A stretch of DNA of 64,000 nt from Punica granatum (lineage: Eukaryota; Streptophyta; Magnoliopsida; Myrtales; Lythraceae). Location of the stretch: assembly GCF_007655135.1 (NCBI RefSeq), contig NC_045127.1, positions 62,001-126,000 on the forward strand, written 5' to 3'. Every line of letters begins with the position of its first letter. Positions within the stretch are counted from its first letter, which is position 1. This document shows, piece after piece, positions 36,115 to 47,006 of the stretch. Under the pieces are notes generated by a model. It did not search any database. It saw only the letters and a program-made list of their open reading frames with translations, and was not told the DNA's origin. A program made the position numbers and the translations under genes.

Positions 36115-36600
36115 GGACGAAGGTTTATCATACAATCACATACATCTATATATATGCATGCGTACTAGCTATATACAACTTACTCTATGTATGAAATATT
36201 AACCACATATTATTAGAACTGATGGGTCAGCCAACGAAATGCCAACTCGCTTACCTCCGGAACAAGGTTTATCATTCAATCTCATACATCTATATATGCG
36301 CATGCGTACTAGCTATATACAACCACATACATATATGCATGCGTACTAGCTATACAACTTACCTAACTATGGATGAAATATTAACCGCATATTATTAGAA
36401 CTGATGGGTCAGCCAACGAGATGCCAACTCGCTTACCTCCAAAACAAGGTTTATAATTCACTCACATACATCAATATATGTGCATGCGTACTAGCTATAC
36501 ACCACCACATATATATATGCATGCGTAATAGCTATACAACTTACCAATGTATGAAAAATATCAACCACATATTATTAGAACTGATGGGTTTTCTGATGAG
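36115..36600. repeat. 181-bp tandem repeat, about 2.7 copies
   Basis: The block CATATTATTAGAACTGATGG recurs at about 36206, 36388 and 36567, a period near 181 bp. Each unit also holds ATATATGCATGCGTACTAGC, which itself is doubled within the unit. There is no coding frame. Confidence 0.8.
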
Positions 36601-39600
36601 GAAATTTTACAAATTAATTATATGATCAATATTATATAATTTTATTATGATTAACGGAAAGGCATGTGTATTGCATGTGAATACTATGATCTTTTAATGC
36701 TTTCAAATAAATTTTACCGATATAATCAAAGAGTATAAGCCCATTATATGCATTGAAAAAGGTGTGATAAAGTAAGTAATTATTGAGCACTTGTAAAACT
36801 TGTTCATGTAGTCGTGAAAAACACAAATATTTGTTACATCTAGGAAATATACACAGAGGTACATTTATGTATTTATGTGTACTTAATTGATAAGTTCAAT
36901 GAAACAATTTGTTATCAAAAAAGAAATTAAATATCAGAATGACATAAAAGGCTATATAATAATATACAGACCCTAAGAACTACGGTGATTTGGTTCCACA
37001 TTATTAAGCATCATAAATCTCGTAAATTAAATAACTTTATTATTAAGAGAAATTAAACAACATGCTTCTTTCACAGTAAATGACTCTTCTTTATGACAAA
37101 CTAAGAAGTAATTGGGAGGAAGCCTTCAACAAATACATCACACTCTTCAGTTTATTTAAGAAGGAATAAAATAGTCCTTGTATATAATAATTAGAAAAGA
37201 GATGGTAGGTGTAGATTTTTTTTTTAAAAAGAAATATGCACTACTGCTATGGCTTGGAGACAATATTGTTGAGCAATCACGTACGTTTGTTCAACATGCA
37301 TCCCATGAATATTATCAGTGCTTCCAAATTCTAGCAAAACAAACTCTTTTTTTTTTAAATGCACAAACAAGCTCAATTTTCTAAAACTCCAATTTCAAAA
37401 TTATAGAACTAAATCTTCTATCGAATATTTCTAAAATTATATTTAGAAACTCGGAACTTTTTTTTTCATAAGAGTTAGTGTCAAGTGTCATAATATAATG
37501 TTATGTGGTGACATTATATCATAATAATAAATATAATGCACAAAATTGCGGCTTTTATTATTATTGTTGTTGATATTGTCTTTGTTATTACCCGGAGGAA
37601 AAAATAATAACAACCATTTTTCTTGTACTGGTATCCATAAGTTCAATGGGTTCCAACTAATCAAGTTCGAGTTGGGTCGGCCCATTAAAAGATAAAACTC
37701 TTTTAGAGTAAATTTTCTCAATTCGTAAGATTCGAACTTGAGACTTTATTTAAGGAGAATAAATACTTGATCATTTGAATAAAACCACATTGGTATAATA
37801 ATAAAAATTATCACATTAAAGGTAAAACAGTAGAAATACAAATATAACTCCCTCATTCTCTCACATATCCCACTTTTCTCACATTTGTCTTTTCTCTTCT
37901 TTCTTTTTTGCATTTTTTAAGTTATTTATTTTCTCCAAGAATGCAATTCATTTGTAAGTCTAACATGGGCCAAAATATCAATTTTTATGCTTACTGAATT
38001 TTTAATCTCTTTTTTCAGTAATTTGGTAATCACTTAAAAAAATAGTTGATTTCATGTTAACACCTGTATTATCTTAATAGCGCCTAACAGGCAAAATCTC
38101 TAGAAAAATAAACTTGAAGATACTTATAATAAACAAAGAAAATCAAAAAGTAAAAATACCGAATTTCAAAAGGTAAACAAATTAAACATGTTTGAGACTC
38201 TATATAACTGAGAAAATATCCTCTATTGTTTCAAGTCTTTCCTATTTTCGTCTTCCTTCTTTGTGAAACATTACAAGGCCAACAAGTTAAAGACATTCAA
38301 GTGATGTTGTATCACGTGATACGTATGTTGTCATCAATAAAAAATCATACGGTAGTGATCATGATGTATGGAACGTATATTCTCTATACACATGGAAATA
38401 TAACGAAGAACACACGAAAAATAAAAAGCACACTCAACAATACTTTTAAGCAAAAAGTAAACGAGTTTTCAAAGAACGTTACGGAAGCCATTCACTGCAA
38501 AATAGATTTCTATTACCAGCCTCCATACAAATAGCTCAATGATATGTCACTCCCAAGATTTAACGAACTATCGGGAGATCTTTTAATATGCACTCTAATG
38601 AAAAATTTGAGGAACTTATAAATCTTTGGATGAAATTGAAGGAACTTAGAAGTTGGAATAGAGTTTTAAAATCTCATAATAATTAAACAAAAAATTTCAA
38701 AGGGAGGGAAGAAGGAGAATCTCTGAAATTAGATACCAAAGAACGTAAAAAGAAAAATTTTCTAAAAAATGAGAAAATGGACATGTATAGTTTGTAAAAC
38801 ATCGTGTCTCTTCAATAAATAGACACATCTCTTCAATATACACTCATATTCGTGATCTGAAAAAAAAAACGTATTCACCAAACTCTCGATTAGACATGTC
38901 TTTAAACGATCAAGGGACATGACGTATAAATTTCACAGGCACATTAAATTTTAAATCATCAATATAAAAAATAAAAAAGAAATACAGAAATATCCACATT
39001 TTATGAGTAAATAATTTTCATCATATTAATGGAGGATGATCACTTAGAAATAGTACCAACATACATAAAGATATATACATACCTTAATAATTATGAATTC
39101 AACCATAGGATTACATGTAACCAATAGAATATGTAAATTTTAAAATATTAATTATTCTTAGATCAAACAATACTAAAACTCTGTGCTTACATGCGAGTCT
39201 AACATTCACAAATTAGGTTATTCTTTCATGGACATAAGCAACAATAATTTGAAAAAAAAACTTAATTTCATTCACCAATAAATTCACAGACATGATCTTA
39301 TAGAAGGATAATCACATAATATTTGGTGCATGAAATGTGAGTTAATTTGGATATGAAACAATAAAAAGACTCTGGCCAGAATTTGAGAATGGTACTTATT
39401 GAAAGATAATGAGTCACCAAACTATAGTATAAAAAGGCAAAAAAAAAGGGGCAAGGGTATTTTATGAAGAAAAGTTGGAGAAATAACGTAGAGAGGTCAT
39501 ACTTTTATATATAGTATTTAAAATTCTCAATATCAGATATAGGCCATTTTTGCATTTTCAGATATCACATCACTCTCTTTGTTCCCAATGACTACAAAAG

Positions 39601-39879
39601 AAATTATCGTCGAAGTTCAATTAGGTTTATTCATAATTTATATTAACATGTATGGGATTCTCTATCTATTACACCATAGTGAACCGAGTATAGCAATGAC
39701 AGAAGAATGTTTAAATATGTTGGGGCAACGAATGTTGAAAACGAACATATGATGCATTGAACTTTGAAACTATAAATCTATGTGAAAAAATAAGACAAAC
39801 GTACCCGTGATGAATGATTAACTCGGTTGGGACGAATTAGGGGCAATGAAATGTAAAAAATAAGTGATGAATAGAAATA
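36601..39879. other. AT-rich intergenic DNA
   Basis: Apart from the SINE at about 37608-37815 I see no gene or element with definable ends. A 102-codon plus-strand frame at 38226-38534 starts with a hydrophobic stretch but matches no family I know. Confidence 0.45.
37608..37815 (-). mobile_element. SINE-like element, family 2
   Basis: On the minus strand a B-box-like AAGTTCGAATCTTAC is followed by GAGAAAATTTACTCTAAAAG and GGGCCGACCCAACTCGAACT. The same order (GTTCAACTATTG, GAGAAAAATTCATGGGAGAG, GGCCGATCCAGCTCTAACTGG) is seen at 57095-57275. The ends are approximate and no flanking duplication was found. Confidence 0.4.
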
Positions 39880-40390
39880 CTCAATATATATATATATATA
39901 TATATATAGAGTGAAAGTATGCAAACAAAACTTACGAGCTGAAGAAGTATCAGAAAAAGTCACAATGATATATAGAATGAAAATGAATAATGAATGGGAA
40001 GAATCTATATATATATAGAGAGAGAAAGTGCGCGATCAAAATTCACGAACTGAAAATATGCGAGAAAAAATCATGAAAATACATGAGTATTTTTGAAATA
40101 CTAAAAATTAGTGAAAGTATATGATTAAAACTTACGAGTCAAAAATGTACAAAAAAAAATCACAGGAATATATATAGTGAAAATGAGTAATGTATGAAAA
40201 GTCAATATATATAAAGGGAGATAGAAAGTGAAAGTATGCGACCAAAATTCACGAGCCGAAAATATGTTGAAAAAATCACGAAATAATATTTTTAGGATAT
40301 TAAAAATTGAAAATATGTTGAAAAAATCACGAAATAATATTTTTAGGATATTAAAAATTAAAAAAACTCATCGTACTTTTATATATAATA
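39880..40390. repeat. Short tandem repeats, one exact duplication
   Basis: Several diverged copies of a unit of about 110 bp (AGTGAAAGTATGCG, then CAAAATTCACGAGCC, then AAAATATG, then GAAAAAATCACGA), with TA runs. Within it a 51-bp block starting GAAAATATGTTGAAAAAATC is directly duplicated (about 40258-40308 and 40309-40359) with no visible change. Confidence 0.7.
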
Positions 40391-40807
40391 TATATATAGA
40401 TTTTCCAGGTCCAGACTTGAGCATAAAAAGAGACTGCGGGATGAATTGCTTCACAGTAGCAAGTAGATCGCAAGGTGTGCAAGATTGCAAAGCTATTGTC
40501 CGTGAAAAGGCTATAAGTTAGCTGTGCCAGACAACGTCACCCCTGAAGGGTTAGCATCTCGTCTATTGTTACATTGCATAACATTCTGACCGACTAGTAC
40601 ACAGTAGTCAAGTCAGTACGGGGTTTCCAATCCTTCAGCAAACTTAAACTGGCTGTACATTAGCTGTCCACTACTACAAAGCTAGAGGCATACCTGCTCA
40701 TACCCAGAGTCAAAAAAAGGAAAAGAAAAAACATGGACCCCATGATCAACTCAGAAGGACACAAGACCGGAGGAATGGAACAGATCCAGCTTGATTATAT
40801 TGTTTTG

Positions 40808-42767
40808 TTAAGCCCACGTGCCCTTAAGCAGGGTATTGGACGTGGATGCTGAAGCATCCTCTCCGAACGTGCAGATCAGATCACAACAGGATGCATCTGT
40901 CTTAAGATCCAAGCCTAGCTCCTCTTCTAAATCGTCGGAAGCTGCTATCAGCAGGAACTCACACCCCTCATAGTTCAACATGTCTGGGGGATCAGCTGGT
41001 CCCCACATTAGTTGCCCGAATTGCCCCTGCAGGTGCGCCGGGAACAATGCCTTGCGCTTGTTCTGTATCCCTCTGAACCGCCCACCATCGCCCTCACCCC
41101 CATGTAGGTCGGGGTTCCTTATCTGTATGAGGAATGAGCCCTCTCTTTCAATGTTGAGCGATCTCTGTGGCCCATTTTCATTGTCTTCGCCCGGGAACTC
41201 GAGCCTGTAAATCAGATGAGTATGAGCCTTCTTGCTGCTCTTGGTCCCAGAAGAGGTGTTGTGTCTCAGGATGCGGTATATACCTTCACCCACTGCTCGT
41301 GCAGGGGGGGAGTGCCGATGCCCTCTCGTTGCTGTATCATATTCCTCTGCCAAGTTCAAGAGAGAGAGGGATTGATGATGTCAAGTCCGTAATTATCAGT
41401 TGGTTCAACTGCACATACCAGGCAATATAATCTTATACAGCGCGAAATCATCCACTTACCTCCTCTAAGGGCTGTTTTCGCATCTTCTATGCTGGTGGTA
41501 ACCATCTCCACGAAGCCCCAGTAAGGACGGCTTCTCTTGGTCGGGTCGGGCAGGCTTTTCCTCCCCATTATTATAAAACGAAACAAGGGCTGCTTCTCAA
41601 TATTCACCTCCTACGGAATTGGAAAAGAAAAAACTCAAAAATCAAATCAAATTAAAGGGGAAAAACGAATAAGAAGACGGACGACGGTCAACTTAATTTG
41701 CCTTCATTCTATTCTATACCCCTAAAACTGGTCTTCGTTGTTCGTACTTCAAGTCTGCTCTGCACACGCACTTATAGCCTCTGTTCTTCTTTATTTATCA
41801 CGAGCATGTCAAACAACTAGAACGGATTGTGTTAGCTGCAATTGCATTATTATAAGCGGCCATTTCTTTTTTTTTTTTTTCTTTTTTTTTTTTCTGTTAC
41901 AAGAGAGGTCTATAGACCTAGTACATTGAAATATAAATCTCAATATAAAGGGGTACGGGTAATTCCACTGAATATCGAACCTGAGACCTCTCTTGATCAC
42001 CAGGCGAGACAAGCGAGAAGTGCGCCACTGTGCTATTTTCTCTCTTAATATAAGCGACCATTTCATTCAACGTATTTAAATACGTAACTAAAGGCTCTGC
42101 ATGCATGCATGCATGGAGACCGCGGTCGAGATGGGATAATCACCTTATTACCACTTACTACTTTACATGTATAATTATTATGTGTTAATAATTATGAAGC
42201 AATTAATTCCAGTAATACTGATAATAACCTCACCTGGGTACCCTTACCGCTAGCTTCATGATCACGGCCACCGGCAGAAGGTGATGACCTGCTGGATGCC
42301 TCTCTGTCATTTTTTATTTTGGAGCCTCCTGATGACTCCTTGCCAGAGAGAGCTCGGGCTTGCTTCTCCTCCACAGGTCTCTCTCTGGATTCAGGCCTCA
42401 GAACTATGTACAGCCTCTGCACGTCCTCCGCCCCGTGGGCTTCTTCTTTCCCGACTTTTGGCCGGTAGAAGAAGAATATCTCTCCCCTTTCTTGACAAAT
42501 TACACAAAATAAGCAACACCACATCGCGTGCGAGAGAAATTAACATGCATACATATAGTAAGCGACCGACATTTTGATTTATTGTAATATAATCGATCAG
42601 ATTAATTACTCATGCATGCATAAGCATGTGACCCCGCAGCATGCCTATAAATTCTGTAGCGTATTTAGTCAATTTCTTCTTAATTAGAAGAGCTAGCTAG
42701 CTAGCGCATGCACCTGAATCTCCACTTGGGAGTCACTTCTAGTCTTCACCTCTTCTCCCTGACCCAT
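40808..42767 (-). CDS. Conserved plant protein of unknown function, about 333 aa
   Basis: Minus-strand exons: 42714-42767 (MGQGEEVKTRSDSQVEIQ), 42234-42490, 41460-41610 and 40808-41346. Landmarks are RGEIFFFYRPKVGKEEAH and DDVQ-like EDVQRLYIVLRPE in exon 2, then NIEKQPLFRFIIMGRKSLPD and KRSRPYWGFVEMVTTS in exon 3. Exon 4 has EEYDTATRGHRHSPPARAVG, THLIYRLEFPGE, RFRGIQNKRKALFPAHLQG and YEGCEFLLIAASDDLEEELG. I recognise the pattern as a conserved plant family, but not a name or function. It is hydrophilic with no signal peptide or membrane segment. Junctions 2-3 and 3-4 keep the frame. The first junction does not: GT-AG splicing is one nucleotide short (total 1001 nt). This could be a sequence error, an unusual splice site or a real lesion. 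Intron 2 carries a SINE. Confidence 0.75.
41851..42064 (-). mobile_element. tRNA-derived SINE, family 1, with TSD and poly(A)
   Basis: The element is 41867-42048 on the minus strand, in intron 2 of the 333-aa gene. The RNA polymerase III A box TAGCACAGTGG and B box GGTTCGATATTC are both visible, followed by a body and an A-rich tail (poly-T at 41867-41893 on the plus strand). A 16-bp duplication with one mismatch flanks it: TATAAGCGGCCATTTC at 41851-41866 and TATAAGCGACCATTTC at 42049-42064. These are the classic marks of LINE-driven retroposition. Confidence 0.85.
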
Positions 42768-43400
42768 GTATATTTTTATTTCTTTGGGGGCGGGTTGCGC
42801 AGCCAGCCGGGATGATGCGGATGGGTGAGTGAGCGAGTAGTAAGCTCCAGGGCAACCAACCCCAACCTAATCTGTTTTCCCCTTCATATCGATCGAGAAT
42901 GAACGAGCGAACGAGCGAACGAACTAGATCGGAAGATGAGACAAAATCTCATCTCACCTGCATGCTGGCTGCTAGCTTTAGCTCCCCACTGGAAATGCAC
43001 GTTGTTCGTTTCTCAGTATGCCACGCGCATCTTAACTCACAGCAATGAGCCACGTACATCGAGCTTCCTGGGTTATTCCATCCATCCACAACCACCTTGC
43101 AGTTGCTGTTCTTCTTTTTGACCATTTTCCATTTTTCTAAGGTGACATTTTTCTTTTGAATATGTCGTAAATTATCTATATCTTTTATTCTTTTGTGTTA
43201 GAAAAGGGAGAAAGAAGGAAGTTAGTGTAACTTTTCTTCCCTTTTACCTTTATAATAATAGAGATTAGAGTCCTGCTCGCGCTACACGCAATATTATGTA
43301 AATTTTATTTTGTAATATTTTCAAATATATCTAATAAAATGTAATAATCTCACGCTGACGTTGACGTGGCTCATTACGTGTCAGGAGAAGAAGATGATTG
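42768..43400. other. Upstream region of the 333-aa gene
   Basis: This should contain the promoter of the minus-strand gene starting at 42767. There are short repeats (GAACGAGCGAACGAGCGAAC near 42900) but no clear TATA box could be assigned. Confidence 0.35.
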
Positions 43401-43454
43401 TTATATGTTTTTAGTGGAACGTTATATGATGGTGCAAACTCTTTTGAAGTTGTA

Positions 43455-44325
43455 ACTTAATAGTACAAAATATTTTACAGAAGTTATATAATGGTGCATA
43501 ATGTTTTTTTAAGTAACTTAAGGGTTCACGGTGAGATCAAATTAGAATTGGGCCTCCTTCGATGTTTCACAGAACATGCTTAGTGGGGCTTTCCCGGATG
43601 GGGTTTGTATTGGAAATGGTCTCATAAGCCTCAGCCTCCACACCAACCTCTTCAATGGTTCACTGCCCGACGCCATCAGACGATACCGGAGCCCCGAGAT
43701 TTTCCAAGTTCAGAACAATGAGTTCCGTGGCAACTTTCCCAGTGGGCTCTGGTCCTTGCCCAAGATCAAAATCATCCGAGCCAAAAGCAACCAGTTCTTG
43801 GGGGAGATACCCGACTTGGTATCTATGGCTCTCAGTTGGAACAGGTTCAGATTGATAACAACGGCTTCACCATCATGAATTCGAAGTATTGAATGTTTAG
43901 AATTTGAAAATTCAGCTTGGAGAAGACGAAGAAGAAGAATCGAAGAAGAGGAGATCTTGAATCGCTGGAGCTATCTCTCAATCTTCATCTCCGCTATTGA
44001 TTTTTGTTGGGTCTTCTTGTTTCTTACTTTGAGTAAAGAGAGAGATGAGAGACAAAGAGCGGGGAGAGAGGGGAAAGAGAGACGAGAGAGAGAGAGAGAG
44101 AGGGGGGGGAGGAAATATTAGTCTACTGTTTCGGCTACGTCAGAAAGGTGCTGACACGTAGTGAGCTACGTCAGCTTCGCCTTGATGGCGTCAATCGTGA
44201 GATGACGGTATGTACTATACTGAAACAACTTTGAAAAATTGTATACCATTAAGTAGCAAAAAAAAAACTATTTGTACCATATTGTAATATTTTTTAAATT
44301 TTTTTGACCACTAGTATAATTTACC
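43455..44325. mobile_element. Pack-MULE-like element with LRR fragment
   Basis: The right end ACTAGTATAATTTACC with inner blocks GAAACAACTTTGAAAAATTG and TTGATGGCGTCAATCG matches the terminal family of the elements at 13597-14474 and 24045-25183. The left end is worn and rearranged (about 43455-43535, ATAATGGTGCATAATG). The core holds a receptor-kinase fragment (43570-43880), followed by GA-rich low-complexity sequence (44040-44110). No flanking duplication could be found. Confidence 0.6.
43570..43880 (+). pseudogene. LRR receptor-kinase fragment (At5g06940-like)
   Basis: The plus-strand frame from 43576 reads MLSGAFPDGVCIGNGLISLS, HTNLFNGSLPDAI, FQVQNNEFRGNFPSGLWSLP and IIRAKSNQFLGEIPDLVSMA, i.e. 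four leucine-rich repeats of the plant extracellular type. From memory this matches the LRR domain of the probably inactive receptor-like kinase At5g06940. After VSMA one base is missing, and the next frame continues SQLEQVQIDNNGFT, the next repeat. So it is a partial, frameshifted copy, with no signal peptide, membrane segment or kinase. Confidence 0.8.
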
Positions 44326-44631
44326 ATTAAAATTAATTACTCATTTATTGATTATTTCTTTGCAACCTAATAATGGCCATTAATTTTCTAATTTTACTTT
44401 TCGAGGGTAATTGTGGGAGAAGTAAAGTTAGACAATATAGTAATAATAGATAATGCTTATATGAAAAATAATATACAATATTTGCATGGGTTTTAATATT
44501 CAAACTAAAATTACTTTATGTTTCGGGTCGCAGGTCACATTCTAGTACTATTATAAAGAGAGAAGAAAGTGATTGGTGTACTTTTTTTCTCCCTCCAAAA
44601 TGCCTTTTTTTTATAATAATTATAAAATAAT

Positions 44632-44880
44632 TTATGTTGCGTTTGGTTTGTTAGTAACATTTTAAAATCAGATTTTGATTTTGAAAAAGAGTGGTATAAA
44701 TGGTTATGTATGGGGTCCATCTTTTGATTTTGTATGAGTTATATGATTTTAATTTTGAAAAAAAAGCGGTATAAATGAGATCCACCATTTGACTTTGTAT
44801 AAGTTATTTTGTTTTGTTGCGGATAAAATTAAATTAAAGTAAAATTTTAAAATCTCACTTCGAATCCAAATGGAGCATTA
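44632..44880. mobile_element. Tourist/Harbinger-like MITE, second type
   Basis: The element is 44635-44877 (243 bp), beginning TGTTGCGTTTGG and ending CCAAATGGAGCA, flanked by TTA on both sides. The ends pair at 10 of 12 positions. The interior has a repeated GATTTTGATTTTGAAAAA-like block and no coding frame. Confidence 0.6.
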
Positions 44881-45830
44881 CTTTCATGGTATTAGACCTA
44901 AAGCCTCCTTTATACCTAAAAAAATTAACATCCATTAGGGGATCTGTAATTAGTAATCTATATCTATCTATATGTTAAGTAATCAGTGTGCTGTCACTAG
45001 AACCTCACGTTCCTACAATGAGAAGCTTCCATGTAATCAATCTCAGCAAATCATTAGTTCATGGTTTATCGACTCTTTCACGTTTTCTGGATTAAACATA
45101 TACATAAATACATATACATTAACTAAAATGATTTTATTGTGGAATTTATTTAGTTGCAATTCCCGCTACTGCCCCCGGGGAGTGTTAAAGAGTTTCCACA
45201 TTAGCTACCATTAATTTTCATAAATTCATTTAAAAAGTATAAACTAAAAAATGTTAAATGCAAATGTTCGTGAGAGATCTCTGTTCGTTTTACGAGATTC
45301 TTTCATATAAACGTTACACTCATTTATTTTCAATGTTCTCTATAATTAGTAAATAAATTCATAAGTAATTTATAAATTATCAACTAAATATAGTGTAAAC
45401 CATCATATTATTGCAATTTCATTATATATTTACGAAAGATTTACCAAAATATATAAATACAAATGCACGCGCAATATGCAGGTAAGAGGACTAATTTCAA
45501 GTAGTTTTCCTGCTTCCCCACAATTTCCTCTTCTTCCTTTCTATCTCTATCCTCACATTATGTACCCTCTCAGTCCTTCCAACATTCAAATGAATAAACC
45601 ATTTTTTTTAATGATTTTCTTAATTAATTTTCATTAATTGATGTTTCTAAGCAATAATATATTTATATATTATGAAAAATTACATTATTACATTTTAAAT
45701 TTAAAATATTAATTACATAACACTGCCTGTAGTACTGTGAGTCTCTTGTATTATACTATAGTAAAACAAAATAGGTCCTTCTGAAAGACAACATCACACG
45801 TGCTTTTGCTCTTGTTTTTCTTTTTGGAGA
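44881..45830. other. AT-rich intergenic DNA
   Basis: No gene, RNA or definable repeat. It lies between a MITE and the decayed copia element, and no copia 5' LTR could be recognised. Confidence 0.4.
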
Positions 45831-45839
45831 AGTGGTGGA

Positions 45840-46971
45840 CCATCTTTTCACGGTTGTCCAGAAAATACTCTTCAAAAGAGTTTATCCATGTTTCTTTTTC
45901 CAGTTAGCATACAACTTGCACCGTTTTCTCAAATGCAGCATTATGTTCCTCCATTTTGGAATTCTGCTCCTTCGTTATAGCCTTCTCCACTGTAGCCAAT
46001 TTTCTCGGGTCAGACACCGGCGTTCTGTTGCAACTAACATGGCGTCCAGTAGCTCAGCCCCGACAGTTACCCCTGGTCATAATTCACTGGAGAGGCTCTC
46101 CATGCTTCCTGAGAACCAGCTTCAGTGCCTCCTTACACTGGCTAGTGGCGACAACCCTGGATTTGAGCGACTCTGCAGTAAGTGTTTCGTGACTATTAAT
46201 TCAAGCGTGGAATGGATTATCGATTCTGGAGCTTCACATTATGTGACTGGAGATATAAACCAGTTAGTTGACGTTGTCTTGATTAATAATAGACCCACTG
46301 TCCGTGTGCCGAAGGGCACCGCACGAGCTACTCAGTCTGGAAAAGTCAGGTTTGGTGATTTATTACTCAATGATGTTCTGTTCATTCTTGATTTCAACTG
46401 CAACTTATTATCTGTTGCTCAATTGCTGAGAGATTATGATTACAGTGTTCACTATATGTCAAGATTGTGCTTGATAGAAGACCGTACATCAGGGAGGATG
46501 ATCCCTACGGGTGAGTCTCATGGGGGATTCGGTACTTGTGCTCTATGATATCTGAGGATCGTACGCAAGCTGTGGCACAGGCGACTTGGACATCCTTCTC
46601 CGAAGATTACAATTAAGGGTATCACCACATACATGAATAACTCTCTTAATAATTGTGATATTTGTTATCGAGCAAAACATATTTGGTCTAACTTTTTGCC
46701 TAGAATGAATAAAAGTGAGTTTCCGTTTCAATTGGTGCACTGTGATCTCTGGGGTCCCCATAAGATTCATCGTTGTCGGGAGCCCGTTATTTTCTGCCAG
46801 TAGTAGATGATTATACTTGATGTGTGTGGTTATATCTACTTCTGACAAGTTCGAGGCGTGACGACATCTAATTGGTTTTTGTACCCTAGTGAAAAATCAA
46901 TTTAATTGCACCGTCAAAACAATCATCTACGTGCTTTTGGCTCATTATGTTACAACCATAATAATCCAAGG

Positions 46972-47006
<35 letters not shown>

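Noticed and set aside
38226..38534. 102-codon frame with a hydrophobic, signal-like N-terminus
   Set aside because: No family resemblance, no promoter or partner evidence, and an AT-rich background in which such frames arise by chance.
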